DNA of 64,000 bases. It comes from CBDAUN01 sp965200645 (GTDB taxonomy: Bacteria; Pseudomonadota; Gammaproteobacteria; Arenicellales; JAJDZL01). The stretch spans positions 930,001-994,000 of the forward strand of contig CBDAUN010000003.1 of assembly GCA_965200645.1 (NCBI GenBank). The letters are read 5' to 3'. Made by a program: the position numbers and the translations under genes. The number at the start of each line of letters is the position of its first letter. Position 1 is the first letter of the stretch. The notes under the pieces are model-generated. The model saw only the letters and a program-made list of their open reading frames with translations, was not told where the DNA came from and did not search any database. Shown piece by piece: positions 37,237 through 46,050 of the stretch.

Positions 37237-37986
37237 ATGGCGATTTATCAAGTCTTCCCCAATGGTATGTGTAGGTGCCTGATTCAGTTTTCGGTTGCCT
37301 TAGTAATTGCATTGATTATCTCTACTACCATGGCAAAAAATTTTTTAGCCTTTGCTCAAACTGAATATGAGGCAGTTGGCTTCGAACCTCTGGACTTAAG
37401 TGAGCAACATGACTCTATCAGTGTCTCGAATTACTCAGCAAATACTAATGCAGCGCCAAATTACCAACAGGCAATTGTAGAAACGAACTCTAGTAATGAT
37501 AATCAAAATCCCTTTATGAATTCCGAAGTACAAGATATGGAATCAGCCATCGCAAGCATGAACTACAGACTCAAATCTAATGAAGATGCTCATGTCTATC
37601 TGGATAGACAACTTTCGAATATCGAAATGACTCAAAAAACAATTGTAGAGTTTTTGCAAAAGATATTTGATGAGGAACTCAATGAGTTTGAGTCGAAGTT
37701 AATTGATCTTGAAGCAAACTTAACTACATTTATCGAGAAAATGGGCAAAGTTGATGCTCAGGACCGTAACACTGAGGACAATCTTCCCCCATTCAGGCTG
37801 ATTGCGATTGATTCTTGGCAGTCAAATTGGAACGCCGTTTTGTCTTTTGCAGGTCGCATGACGATGATTGAACCTGGCGAGTCTCGTTCCGGATGGCGCC
37901 TAATACAAATCAATCCGATGGCTCGAACCGCCCTGTTTCGTAATGACTTATCAAATCAGGAAGTCTCGCTGGAAGTAAATGAATGA
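37237..37986 (+). CDS. Unrecognised exported or membrane-anchored protein of the secretion locus
   Basis: I do not recognise this 249-aa protein. It has an N-terminal hydrophobic segment (LIQFSVALVIALIISTTMA, about residues 15-33), a polar low-complexity stretch, a coiled region (about 100-170), and a compact C-terminal domain starting at PPFRLIAIDSWQSNWNAVLSF that resembles small periplasmic domains of conjugation proteins. ATG 37237 is taken as start; ATG 37267 is possible. Its stop overlaps the next gene's start by 4 nt, so it belongs to the secretion operon. Confidence 0.7.
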   Translation: MAIYQVFPNGMCRCLIQFSVALVIALIISTTMAKNFLAFAQTEYEAVGFEPLDLSEQHDSISVSNYSANTNAAPNYQQAIVETNSSNDNQNPFMNSEVQDMESAIASMNYRLKSNEDAHVYLDRQLSNIEMTQKTIVEFLQKIFDEELNEFESKLIDLEANLTTFIEKMGKVDAQDRNTEDNLPPFRLIAIDSWQSNWNAVLSFAGRMTMIEPGESRSGWRLIQINPMARTALFRNDLSNQEVSLEVNE

Positions 37987-38618
37987 GACTGACAACCTTC
38001 TTAATTTGCACACTAATTTGGATAAATTGCACAGCGCAAACTACGTACGAATTTTCACAAGGAACTCAGTCAGAACAATTGAAGCATAGCAAACAGACAA
38101 CATTACCATGGGGATTGACGGAAGAAGAGTGGAGTAAACTTGAATTTTTGAAGTCTGCGAACAGCGGATTAATCTCCTTAGAAATTACCCCTCTCGAGTG
38201 GCTTGGCATCTTTTCTGAAAACGACAGCGAGCGGGAAAGATACGCAACTTTATTGGCAGAACGTCAACTCGCAGTTCTAAAAGCTGTGCAAGAATTCGAA
38301 ACTGCTTACCTTTCTGCAATTAAAAACCTCGCTCGTAGGAATTCAACGCTGAGTTATCAAGACCGCATAGTACTTGTAACTTCCATCGCATGTGAAACAG
38401 TCGAGTGTCAATTGAATTTGAAAGAATCGATCAAACACGCAACCGCAGGAGGAATCACACAAATCCTTATACGTGAATCACTGTCGCGTTCTTTAGTTCA
38501 TCAATGGGCGATCACCCAGAAGATTCCGATAGATTTGTTGCGGAGCGGAAACATTTCCATTGGTCACTCTTATGGGCAAAAGTCTAGTTTTCCAAACGGA
38601 ATTACAAGATTGAAATAA
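37983..38618 (+). CDS. MPF-G conjugation protein, TIGR03759/PFL_4693-like
   Basis: A 211-aa exported protein with signal peptide MRLTTFLICTLIWINCTA. The core WGLTEEEWSKLEFLKSANSG, EITPLEWLGIFSENDSERERYATLLAERQ is the recognisable pattern of the PFL_4693 family, periplasmic proteins at the start of the second half of these islands. Function is unknown but it is always linked to this secretion system. In full elements a transglycosylase and TraD follow it; here neither is present. Confidence 0.85.
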   Translation: MRLTTFLICTLIWINCTAQTTYEFSQGTQSEQLKHSKQTTLPWGLTEEEWSKLEFLKSANSGLISLEITPLEWLGIFSENDSERERYATLLAERQLAVLKAVQEFETAYLSAIKNLARRNSTLSYQDRIVLVTSIACETVECQLNLKESIKHATAGGITQILIRESLSRSLVHQWAITQKIPIDLLRSGNISIGHSYGQKSSFPNGITRLK

Positions 38619-38724
38619 CGCAATCACTGAATTATTAGAACCAACAGTGAGTAAAAGAATTCAGTCAATTCTAAATTAAATTTTTTCACCTAAATTAAAC
38701 ACATATGAGGATATAGATTCTCGC

Positions 38725-39114
38725 ATGATTCGCACTAGATTCAAACAGGCAATACTAGTGACAACGATTTTGTTATTGGGAGGATGCGTAGTGGACAAGC
38801 AAACTAAGTCATCAAGTCAAACACTAAATGAATCTACTGACACCTCCTATATTTCTAATACCCCCAACAATGTGATTACCGAAATGAGCACAAAAGAAGA
38901 TCTAATATTGAACCGAGTCGTGCAGCAGTTGAAGGATCTGCACAATTTAATCAATGAAGCCGAGTTTCAGGCAAATCCAGATAGCCGATATTTGTTCAAC
39001 TATCAGCGCCTTCGATACGACCTAAGTTTGGTTGTAGCCGGAATCGAAGCTCATGTCAATCGCCCTGACTATAGTCCTCGATCGGTTGAAACCATACCAG
39101 GTAATTATCGTTAG
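38725..39114 (+). CDS. RAQPRD-family ICE lipoprotein
   Basis: A 129-aa lipoprotein: signal peptide with lipobox LLGGC, then ILNRVVQQLKDLHNLINEAEFQANPDSRYLFNYQRLRYDLSLVVAGIEAHVNRPDYSPR, whose spacing and C-terminal NRPDYSPR match the RAQPRD family (the name-giving motif is changed). In the class it sits directly before the small membrane gene that also follows here. The exact role in the secretion machine is unknown. Confidence 0.82.
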   Translation: MIRTRFKQAILVTTILLLGGCVVDKQTKSSSQTLNESTDTSYISNTPNNVITEMSTKEDLILNRVVQQLKDLHNLINEAEFQANPDSRYLFNYQRLRYDLSLVVAGIEAHVNRPDYSPRSVETIPGNYR

Positions 39115-39129
39115 ACATTCGTTCTTCAT

Positions 39130-39339
39130 ATGAGTAGCTTCAGTTTTACTGCTGATCTTTTGAAAACCATAGTGGGTTCAACTGTGGCTGGTTCATTCAT
39201 CTGGTGGTGGGTTTGGATAGTACACGCCGGCTTGGTTCAACTACGTGAAAATCAAATCACCTTCATTGGGTTACTTGGAGAGTGTTCCAGGGCGCTTTTG
39301 ACAACTCTCATCGTTTTGACGTTTGTTACGTTCCTTTAG
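39130..39339 (+). CDS. Small MPF-G membrane protein, TIGR03758/PFL_4701-like
   Basis: A 69-aa protein with two hydrophobic segments (about 15-33 and 48-68) separated by a short polar loop, in the size, topology and position of the PFL_4701 family, which may correspond to VirB3/TraL-like small subunits of the secretion pore. It begins 15 nt after the RAQPRD gene and 1 nt before the next membrane gene. Confidence 0.8.
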   Translation: MSSFSFTADLLKTIVGSTVAGSFIWWWVWIVHAGLVQLRENQITFIGLLGECSRALLTTLIVLTFVTFL

Positions 39340-39340
39340 C

Positions 39341-39733
39341 ATGTCAATTTTTCAAGATTCGAACAAAGGTTATCTAGTGTTTACAGTGCTGTTGTATGTA
39401 CTACTCGCGATGATAAGTCTAATTACTGTTTGTGAAGCTCAAACTACATTGCCTGCACCTCCACAAATTGGCAGCACCACATTAAACAGAAATGATCCTA
39501 TTTCTTACCTCACTTCCAGCATTAAATACATTATTTTTATTGGTCTTGGAATCGTCGTTATTCTAGCGATTTTAGGATTTTCCGGCGGGCTTATATCTGA
39601 AGTCAACGAGGCTAGAAAAAAAGGAGAATGGGGAAGATTCGCAGTTTACTTCGGAGCTGGGATTCTCGTCATTCTCGTCGTGATATTTGGAGCATGGTGG
39701 GGATCAGAACGGCTGTCCACTTTAATTACTTAG
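39341..39733 (+). CDS. MPF-G membrane protein, TIGR03745/PFL_4702-like
   Basis: A 130-aa protein with a signal-like N-terminal helix (about 12-34), a short periplasmic part (LPAPPQIGSTTLNRNDPISYL) and two further membrane segments, the layout of PFL_4702, a VirB2/pilin-like subunit candidate of the conjugation pore. ATG 39341 is preferred; an upstream TTG would overlap the previous gene. The next gene starts 2 nt after its stop. Confidence 0.82.
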   Translation: MSIFQDSNKGYLVFTVLLYVLLAMISLITVCEAQTTLPAPPQIGSTTLNRNDPISYLTSSIKYIIFIGLGIVVILAILGFSGGLISEVNEARKKGEWGRFAVYFGAGILVILVVIFGAWWGSERLSTLIT

Positions 39734-39735
39734 CT

Positions 39736-40083
39736 ATGAGTTTGCCGCCTTGTGGAAAACTAGACTTTGAAACTCCGCTATATCAGGGTTGTGGAGCAAC
39801 AGAGTTGTTCATACTTACTTTGTTCTCAGCGGTGTTCTGTTTACCCGTCTCCATTGTAGTCTCCTTGGCCATATTTGATGGAGTCCACGTCCTGTTTGTG
39901 TCGTTTGCATTGCAGGTATCGAGTTTGATCCTATTAGTTTCAACACTATCAACTATCTATAGGCGACTTAAATATGGGAAACCGGAAGGTTGGTTTATCC
40001 GATCAGTTGCATGCCAAATCCATTCTGTGAAGGAATTAGACCTCGTCTATCGGTCCGGCTACTGGAAAACGCACCGAAATTGA
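39736..40083 (+). CDS. MPF-G conjugative transfer region protein, TIGR03750-like
   Basis: A 115-aa protein with two membrane helices (about 22-45 and 50-75) followed by a basic tail KYGKPEGWFIRSV and a final RSGYWKTHR, the signature ending of this family. Known equivalents lie between the PFL_4702 and PFL_4703 genes exactly as here. ATG 39736 is chosen because the frame upstream overlaps the preceding gene by more than 100 bp. Confidence 0.85.
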   Translation: MSLPPCGKLDFETPLYQGCGATELFILTLFSAVFCLPVSIVVSLAIFDGVHVLFVSFALQVSSLILLVSTLSTIYRRLKYGKPEGWFIRSVACQIHSVKELDLVYRSGYWKTHRN

Positions 40084-40089
40084 TCAAGC

Positions 40090-40698
40090 ATGAAACGTCG
40101 TTATCTCCACGCAGACGCCAATTTGTACAGTCACATTGGGACACTACGAATTATCGGACTAATTCTCGCAATTGGGCTTCTCATTGCACTACTTGGATGG
40201 CACAACGCTACTAGAGTGCAGCGTGTAAGCATCCCACCTGAACTTAGGTTCGGTGGACTAACTACCATCAATCGAATTCACCCTTGGGAGGTTTATAACT
40301 TTACCGGATATATCTGGCAACAGCTCAACCGATGTAAGTTTGATTGCTCTTTCGACTATCAGAAGAATCTTGACCGCCTAACAGCGTTTCTTTCCCCTTC
40401 ATTCAAGGCATGGTTGAAGCACGATAGCATTGAACGTACCACAGAACTGAAAGGACGCACTAGATACTTACTCCCTCGTCAAGAAACAGACTACCGAAAA
40501 GCAGTAATAAACGAATCGGAGAACAGTTGGCGAGTTTACCTGGATGTGGACTTAAGTGAAAGCATTGGTGGTGTTGCTGTAAAGCAAGTTCAAATCCGCT
40601 TCGCTATTCGAGTAGTGTACCGACCGGCAGACCCCGAATCAAATCCCTGGGGATTGGTTTTAGAGGCATTCATTCGTCCTCCAGAAAGAATTTCCTAA
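40090..40698 (+). CDS. MPF-G protein, TIGR03746/PFL_4703-like (TraE/VirB8-type)
   Basis: A 202-aa protein with one N-terminal membrane helix (about 18-38) and a periplasmic domain containing VSIPPELRFGGLTTINRIHPWEVYNFTGYIWQQLNRC, a conserved block of the PFL_4703 family. Topology and size match VirB8/TraE components that scaffold type IV secretion channels. It lies 6 nt after its neighbour and 11 nt before the next gene. Confidence 0.87.
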   Translation: MKRRYLHADANLYSHIGTLRIIGLILAIGLLIALLGWHNATRVQRVSIPPELRFGGLTTINRIHPWEVYNFTGYIWQQLNRCKFDCSFDYQKNLDRLTAFLSPSFKAWLKHDSIERTTELKGRTRYLLPRQETDYRKAVINESENSWRVYLDVDLSESIGGVAVKQVQIRFAIRVVYRPADPESNPWGLVLEAFIRPPERIS

Positions 40699-40709
40699 GG
40701 ACTTTGAAC

Positions 40710-41519
40710 TTGCCTCGACTAATTACTTCAGTATTGGGTTCATTTTTGTCAGTTTATTGTTTTGCCTTATCAGAACAAATTTATGCGTCGACAATCACTT
40801 ACAGTTCGCGGTCATCACCAATAGATCTGAATTTACTGGTCGGGGAAGAACTGAAAGTCTCGATAAACCAAGTGGGATCTATAAGTGTGGGAGTTCCACC
40901 AGAATTGAACTACAAACTTAAAGTGCAAGTCATTGGGAACCAGTTTTGGATGGAACCCACCGACGAATTCGAGAGTACACGAATGGTTGTACTGGCTCAG
41001 CCATATGGAAGAATTATTTTGAATATTGGTGCCGCTTATGAAGGCACACCGTCCGATTCGATTTCAGTAATATTTGACGATTCTAGTCCGAAAAACGAAT
41101 CCCAACAGCACTATACCCCGATGTATGGATTCGCATCCTTAACCAGATGGGTAGCACAACAACTGTATTCGCCTGAAAGACTGTTAAACTCACTACCGGG
41201 TGTTGTGCGAATTCCCGTGTCAAGTGATCCTATCGATTTATTTCGATGCGGTAATAGAAAACCCGCACTTTGTGCTGAAGCAGTATCTGCAACACCTATT
41301 GCAAGCTGGCAGTCGCCTGACCACTACGTTACAGCCGTAGTCATTTCAAATAGATTGGCTGAACCTGTTGTCCTGGATCCTCGAGAAATTAAAGGAATCT
41401 GGCGTACAGCATCATTTCTTCACGCTACATTAAGCCCGACGGGTTTTCCTGAAGATAACACTGTGCTTGTTCTTATTTCCGACCTCCCCTTTTCCGAATC
41501 AATGCACTCGTACTTTTGA
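40710..41519 (+). CDS. MPF-G protein, TIGR03749/PFL_4704-like (TraK/VirB9-type)
   Basis: An exported 269-aa protein: signal peptide ending near residue 23, then beta-rich domain with an ending TLSPTGFPEDNTVLVLIS typical of PFL_4704. VirB9/TraK proteins line the outer-membrane part of the channel. Start is TTG 40710, placed 8 nt after AAGGA; TTG 40704 is too close to that site. The stop codon TGA overlaps the ATG of the next gene (TGATG), implying coupled translation. Confidence 0.85.
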   Translation: MPRLITSVLGSFLSVYCFALSEQIYASTITYSSRSSPIDLNLLVGEELKVSINQVGSISVGVPPELNYKLKVQVIGNQFWMEPTDEFESTRMVVLAQPYGRIILNIGAAYEGTPSDSISVIFDDSSPKNESQQHYTPMYGFASLTRWVAQQLYSPERLLNSLPGVVRIPVSSDPIDLFRCGNRKPALCAEAVSATPIASWQSPDHYVTAVVISNRLAEPVVLDPREIKGIWRTASFLHATLSPTGFPEDNTVLVLISDLPFSESMHSYF

Positions 41520-42838
41520 TGGCTTCTAAATATCTAATTTTGTTCGCGTTTGTTTCCACTATAGGAATGATTGTGTGGGTTGCGACACCCATAGAGATTC
41601 CATTCTTCAATCCAAAACTTAACAGTCAAAACGTAGATGACAGGTCACAGTCCACTGAGCTCACAGACCGAGACAGTGCAGCAGAAGAAGTCCGTGCAGT
41701 CGCTGCAAAAATTGCAAATATCGAGCAAATTATCGCTGATGGGCAATCTTTTGCTCATTCTGAACGAGAACGAATGAGACAAAACTTTCAAGCGATGCTG
41801 GATGAACTGCAACATCAAACCCGCACACCTGACCACGCTGCGCAACAAAATTTGGAACAATCCATTCTTTCATTAAGTTATAGAGTTGACAGTATTGATC
41901 AACGGTTCAATTCTCTACAAACTCCAGACCTACCATTACCGTCTGATGGTCAATCTTTTAGCTGGCACTACTCAGTTGATGAGGATTCTATGCTGTTTCA
42001 AGGTAACTCAGAACAGATCCTCAATACCAGCCTTTCACCCGAATTGGTATTCGATTCTCAATTTAAAGAGTCCAAATTAGTCCTGGAATCTGAAGACCGT
42101 AAACCACACTATACGATTCCGCCAACGACCACGCTGTTGAGCAGTACTGCTTTGACAGCCTTGGTTGGTCGGGTTCCAGTAAGAGGACGCTTAGAGGACC
42201 CGTGGAGATTTAAGCTTATAACAGGTACAGAAAACCTGGCATCCAATGGACACCGAATTCCAGAAGTTTCTGGCATGTTGTGGTCTGGTACAGCAAGAGG
42301 AGACTATGCACTGTCTTGCGTTTCTGGTACAGTGGATACAGTCGCATTTATTTTTCACGATGGAACGATTCGAACTGTTCATTCAGAGTCACGAGGCACT
42401 GACTTAAACACAGGATTGGGTTGGATCTCGGACGAACGTGGAAATCCATGCATAAGTGGAGAATTGAAATCAAATGCCCTTCAATTTCTTGCTCAATCTA
42501 CATTAGTCGGTTCAACAGCAGCTACAGCACGAGCGATTGCTGATGCACAGACCTTTTCAAACACAAACTCTGCAGGAAGCACTACCGAATCCCTTACAGG
42601 CGATATAGACAACTTTCTTCTTGGTCGTGCCACGGAACAGGCGCTCTCTGAAGTATCAGAATGGCTGACAGAAAGGCAGCAAAGTATTTTTGACGCAGTC
42701 TACATCCCAGCCGGGCAACCGGTTGCCATTCATGTAGAAAAACCGATACTTATCGACTATGAAACTGATGGCAGAAAAGTAAAAACCTATGACTATGCAA
42801 CTACCAATACGAGCTCTAAGTTGGGCTGGCTTGATTAG
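41519..42838 (+). CDS. MPF-G protein, TIGR03752/PFL_4705-like (TraB/VirB10-type)
   Basis: A 439-aa inner-membrane protein with helix at about 5-23, a long coiled coil (about 45-130), and a periplasmic VirB10/TraB domain with VPVRGRLEDPWRFKLITG, EVSGMLWSGTARGDYALSC and the C-terminal VYIPAGQPVAIHVEKPI. VirB10-type proteins bridge inner and outer membranes. It is preceded by and overlaps TraK-like and followed by a lipoprotein gene starting inside it. Confidence 0.9.
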   Translation: MASKYLILFAFVSTIGMIVWVATPIEIPFFNPKLNSQNVDDRSQSTELTDRDSAAEEVRAVAAKIANIEQIIADGQSFAHSERERMRQNFQAMLDELQHQTRTPDHAAQQNLEQSILSLSYRVDSIDQRFNSLQTPDLPLPSDGQSFSWHYSVDEDSMLFQGNSEQILNTSLSPELVFDSQFKESKLVLESEDRKPHYTIPPTTTLLSSTALTALVGRVPVRGRLEDPWRFKLITGTENLASNGHRIPEVSGMLWSGTARGDYALSCVSGTVDTVAFIFHDGTIRTVHSESRGTDLNTGLGWISDERGNPCISGELKSNALQFLAQSTLVGSTAATARAIADAQTFSNTNSAGSTTESLTGDIDNFLLGRATEQALSEVSEWLTERQQSIFDAVYIPAGQPVAIHVEKPILIDYETDGRKVKTYDYATTNTSSKLGWLD

Positions 42839-43184
42839 CCTGGTCATTAGTTTGGCATCTTGCTCAAATTCTTTGCAAAACAATTCTCCGATTCCTGATA
42901 CCGGTCCAACGATCTCCGAAGTTTACGAAAAACATATGACCAAGGAGCCACTATCGACGAACACTAGAAGAAAATTGCACGATGGAAGTGCCGGACTAGA
43001 AGGATACACACGCGAAGTGTTTAATGAATTGTCTGTTCGTTTCCCGCGTCTACCCAACCCCACAATCATCATGTACATATTCCCTCACCTTTCTTTGGAG
43101 GGGACACCAGTCCCGGGCTATTCGACGATGTTTCAACTATATACCAGCACCCAGTATGCCCTTCCAGGTGAACTTCAAAACTAA
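42789..43184 (+). CDS. MPF-G lipoprotein, TIGR03751-like (TraV/VirB7-type)
   Basis: A 131-aa lipoprotein with lipobox LASC near residue 24, then a Thr/Ser-rich linker and the motif LPNPTIIMYIFPHLSLEGTPVPGYSTMFQLY, recognisable for the PFL_4706-neighbour lipoproteins. VirB7/TraV-type lipoproteins stabilise the outer-membrane ring. It overlaps the TraB-like gene by 50 nt and the ATPase gene start by 1 nt. Confidence 0.87.
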   Translation: MTMQLPIRALSWAGLISLVISLASCSNSLQNNSPIPDTGPTISEVYEKHMTKEPLSTNTRRKLHDGSAGLEGYTREVFNELSVRFPRLPNPTIIMYIFPHLSLEGTPVPGYSTMFQLYTSTQYALPGELQN

Positions 43185-46048
43185 TGTTTCGCTCTAAGTT
43201 CTCAAACTTCTTACTTGGAAAGTACGCCCGGAACTATGAGAATTTTGATGATTCCAAATTTACGCTACCAAAGACGGAGTGGAGCGGCCAAACGTGCTCT
43301 CCACTTACTGTAGAAGAGTTTCTCGAACCACAACTGCACCCTGACCGAAACTATCAAAAGATTGTTGAGCAAGGTCGTTCCTTCGCAGACCTTCTTGCGC
43401 CGCGTCTCGACACTAAAGAAGGTCACATTACCTTGCAGGATCTTACAAGTGTGGGACGTATGTTCAATGTTCGAACTTGCAGCACAGAAGCACGCACCGC
43501 AGAAGCGATTCAAAGCACTTTTGCCAGAGCTATGCATGCTGTTTCACAAGTTTTCCCCCAATATGAGGAAAATCCTTGGATAGTTCAATGGTTTGTACAG
43601 GACGAGAGTGATTACGTATTTCAACAATCATTGGAGGCAATTCAAAAATACGCCAAGGATTCAAGTGTTGACTCCTCTTACTCATCACACTGGTTCCAGA
43701 CGTTGAAAAATCACTATAGAGACATATCCCGTCCCAATGGGTTGTTCACTGACCCGCATCGTGGTGGAGAACGTTGGCGCGGAAAGGAGCGTCGAACCAG
43801 GATCTGTATTTGGAGAACTGTGAATCCAAAAAATGCTTCAAACGAGGAATCTATTGATCATGTCTGTGACCAGCTGATCAATGCATTTGCACAAGGGGGA
43901 ATTGAGCTGATTCCGTCAGCAGCAAAAGAACTGTACGAATGGCTTACAACTTGGTTCGTTCCAATTCCCGAAGAACACACTGGGTGCAGTAATGCAATTG
44001 AATTGTTGAACAAGTTTCCTTGGAATTCAAGTGATTCGGATCGAGCACTATCAATGCTTTCCGATTTTGGTAGATCGGATATCGGCAGGTCGGCATTGCA
44101 CGGTACTGCTCCTTGGACTTGGAAGAAACCTGGAGTTTGGTGGTTTCGCGGATGCCCGAGTCGATTCATAACACTGGATGAACTCAGTGCTGAACCTGAA
44201 ATTGGTCACCTTACTGCTGAGCGGTCATTCGGGAACTCAACCAGTACTCTGTTTGACAAACTTCCCGAGGGTTCTATTTGGTCTATGACAATTGTGTACT
44301 GCTCTCAAAATGATATTAAGGACAAAATTCTACAAGTACGGAAAAATTCGGTCGGGGACGATCCTGCTGCAGTTCATCGAAGAGATTTAGCAAATATCGC
44401 GGTCGGAGAAATAAGCCGTGGAAACCCTATATTTCGGGTATTTTCCGGAGTCTATGTATTTGGCCGAGACCTTAAAGAACTTGACCACAAGTCCGAAGCC
44501 GTACTTTCCTTGATGTCGGCACATAGCCTTCGTCCAATCACACCAAGATATGATCCAATCGCACTGGATAGTTACGTCCGAGGGCTCCCCTTTGGGTTTG
44601 ATCCAATTCAGGACAGCAAACCATATGCTCGTAGAGCAAAACTTTGGTTTTCCTCCCATATAGCAAAAGTAGCACCAGTTTATGGTCGATCTAAAGGGAC
44701 CGGATACCCGGGATGTATTTTGTTCAATCGTGGTGCAGAACTACTAATGTTTGATCCACTAAATCATAATGACCGATCGAAAAATGCACATTCATTGATA
44801 CTCGGACCAACTGGTTCGGGAAAGACAGCGTTTTTGATTTACCTTCTCATGCACTCGATAGCAATCCATCGACCGAGAGTGATATTAATTACTGCCCTAC
44901 CTACTTTCGGACTGTTGTGTGACCACTGCGAACGACATGATCTAACAATTCATCGAGTTCGCATTGACGGCAAGTCTAAGGTTGCACTACCACCATTCAA
45001 GTTTGCTCAGTTATTGCTCAACCCGTCACCTAGTGAAACCGTTCTAAATGCTGAAAGTATTGATGAGCAGGACTTGTCTGCACAAATTAGGGATCCTCTT
45101 GGAGAAATGGAAATACAGGCACGGCTAATGATTACTGGTGGCGAAAAAAGCGAAGAGGAAAATCTGAGACGTGACGACTTGGACTTAATTCGCACTTCAC
45201 TAATTGAGGCTGCAAAGAAGTCTCGCTCAGAGAACAGAACACAAACTATGACACAAGACATAGTGGATGTCTTGCGCGATGTTGCCAAGACTAACCGTTT
45301 AGGTGAACAAGTTTTATCCAAGGAACAAGTTCAGCGCTCCGCACGAATTGCCGGTGCGTTACATTTATTTTGCACAGGTCTGAACGGCGACTTGTTCAAC
45401 ACGGAAGGTGACATTTGGCCTGAAGCCGACATCACGCTGGTAGAACTGGACTTACTTGCAAGAAAAGGTTATGAAGACCGACTTGCTGTAGCTCTAACAG
45501 GACTTTTTTCGATGATTAACAACAAAATTGAATTAGACCAATATCGCGAAAGACAAACTATCGTCGTGATTGATGAAGCACATCTTCTGCTGCAAAATCC
45601 GCTTGTGTCACCTTATATCAATCGGATTTCTGCTATGTGGCGTACCTTTGGTTCGTGGCTATGGATTTCTACACAGAATATTCGGCAATTCCCTGAACAG
45701 GCAAAGGAACTTCTTAATCAGCCAGAGTGGTGGTATTGCCTCTCTGTGGACAAAGATGAAATAGACCAAATCAGTCGATTTCGGTCGCTTACCTCAGAAC
45801 AGCAAAGTCTTTTGCTCGCCGCAAAAAAGTCACCCGGTCTATATACGGAAGGCACGGTACTTTCGACAAAAGTATTATCTCTGTTTCGAAACGTACCTCC
45901 TGCCCTTGCCTTGGCTTTAGCCCAAACCGAAAAGAGCGAAAGAGCGGAAAGAGCAAGAATTATGAAATTGAAGCAATGTTCAGAACTGGATGCTGCCTAT
46001 GAAATTGCTCGTCAGATAAGAGCCAATCGCCTAGCTGCCGGTTCATAG
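43184..46048 (+). CDS. VirB4/TraC-like conjugative transfer ATPase (TIGR03744/PFL_4706 family)
   Basis: The 954-aa product is the energy-supplying ATPase of the pore. Walker A GPTGSGKT is near residue 541 and Walker B VVIDEAHLLL near 795, with the arginine-containing block SAMWRTFGSWLWISTQNIRQFPEQ after it. The N-terminal 500 residues correspond to the VirB4 N-domain. Full length for the family. It is the only large ATPase in the island apart from PilQ: no TraD coupling ATPase was found. Confidence 0.93.
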   Translation: MFRSKFSNFLLGKYARNYENFDDSKFTLPKTEWSGQTCSPLTVEEFLEPQLHPDRNYQKIVEQGRSFADLLAPRLDTKEGHITLQDLTSVGRMFNVRTCSTEARTAEAIQSTFARAMHAVSQVFPQYEENPWIVQWFVQDESDYVFQQSLEAIQKYAKDSSVDSSYSSHWFQTLKNHYRDISRPNGLFTDPHRGGERWRGKERRTRICIWRTVNPKNASNEESIDHVCDQLINAFAQGGIELIPSAAKELYEWLTTWFVPIPEEHTGCSNAIELLNKFPWNSSDSDRALSMLSDFGRSDIGRSALHGTAPWTWKKPGVWWFRGCPSRFITLDELSAEPEIGHLTAERSFGNSTSTLFDKLPEGSIWSMTIVYCSQNDIKDKILQVRKNSVGDDPAAVHRRDLANIAVGEISRGNPIFRVFSGVYVFGRDLKELDHKSEAVLSLMSAHSLRPITPRYDPIALDSYVRGLPFGFDPIQDSKPYARRAKLWFSSHIAKVAPVYGRSKGTGYPGCILFNRGAELLMFDPLNHNDRSKNAHSLILGPTGSGKTAFLIYLLMHSIAIHRPRVILITALPTFGLLCDHCERHDLTIHRVRIDGKSKVALPPFKFAQLLLNPSPSETVLNAESIDEQDLSAQIRDPLGEMEIQARLMITGGEKSEEENLRRDDLDLIRTSLIEAAKKSRSENRTQTMTQDIVDVLRDVAKTNRLGEQVLSKEQVQRSARIAGALHLFCTGLNGDLFNTEGDIWPEADITLVELDLLARKGYEDRLAVALTGLFSMINNKIELDQYRERQTIVVIDEAHLLLQNPLVSPYINRISAMWRTFGSWLWISTQNIRQFPEQAKELLNQPEWWYCLSVDKDEIDQISRFRSLTSEQQSLLLAAKKSPGLYTEGTVLSTKVLSLFRNVPPALALALAQTEKSERAERARIMKLKQCSELDAAYEIARQIRANRLAAGS

Positions 46049-46050
46049 TA

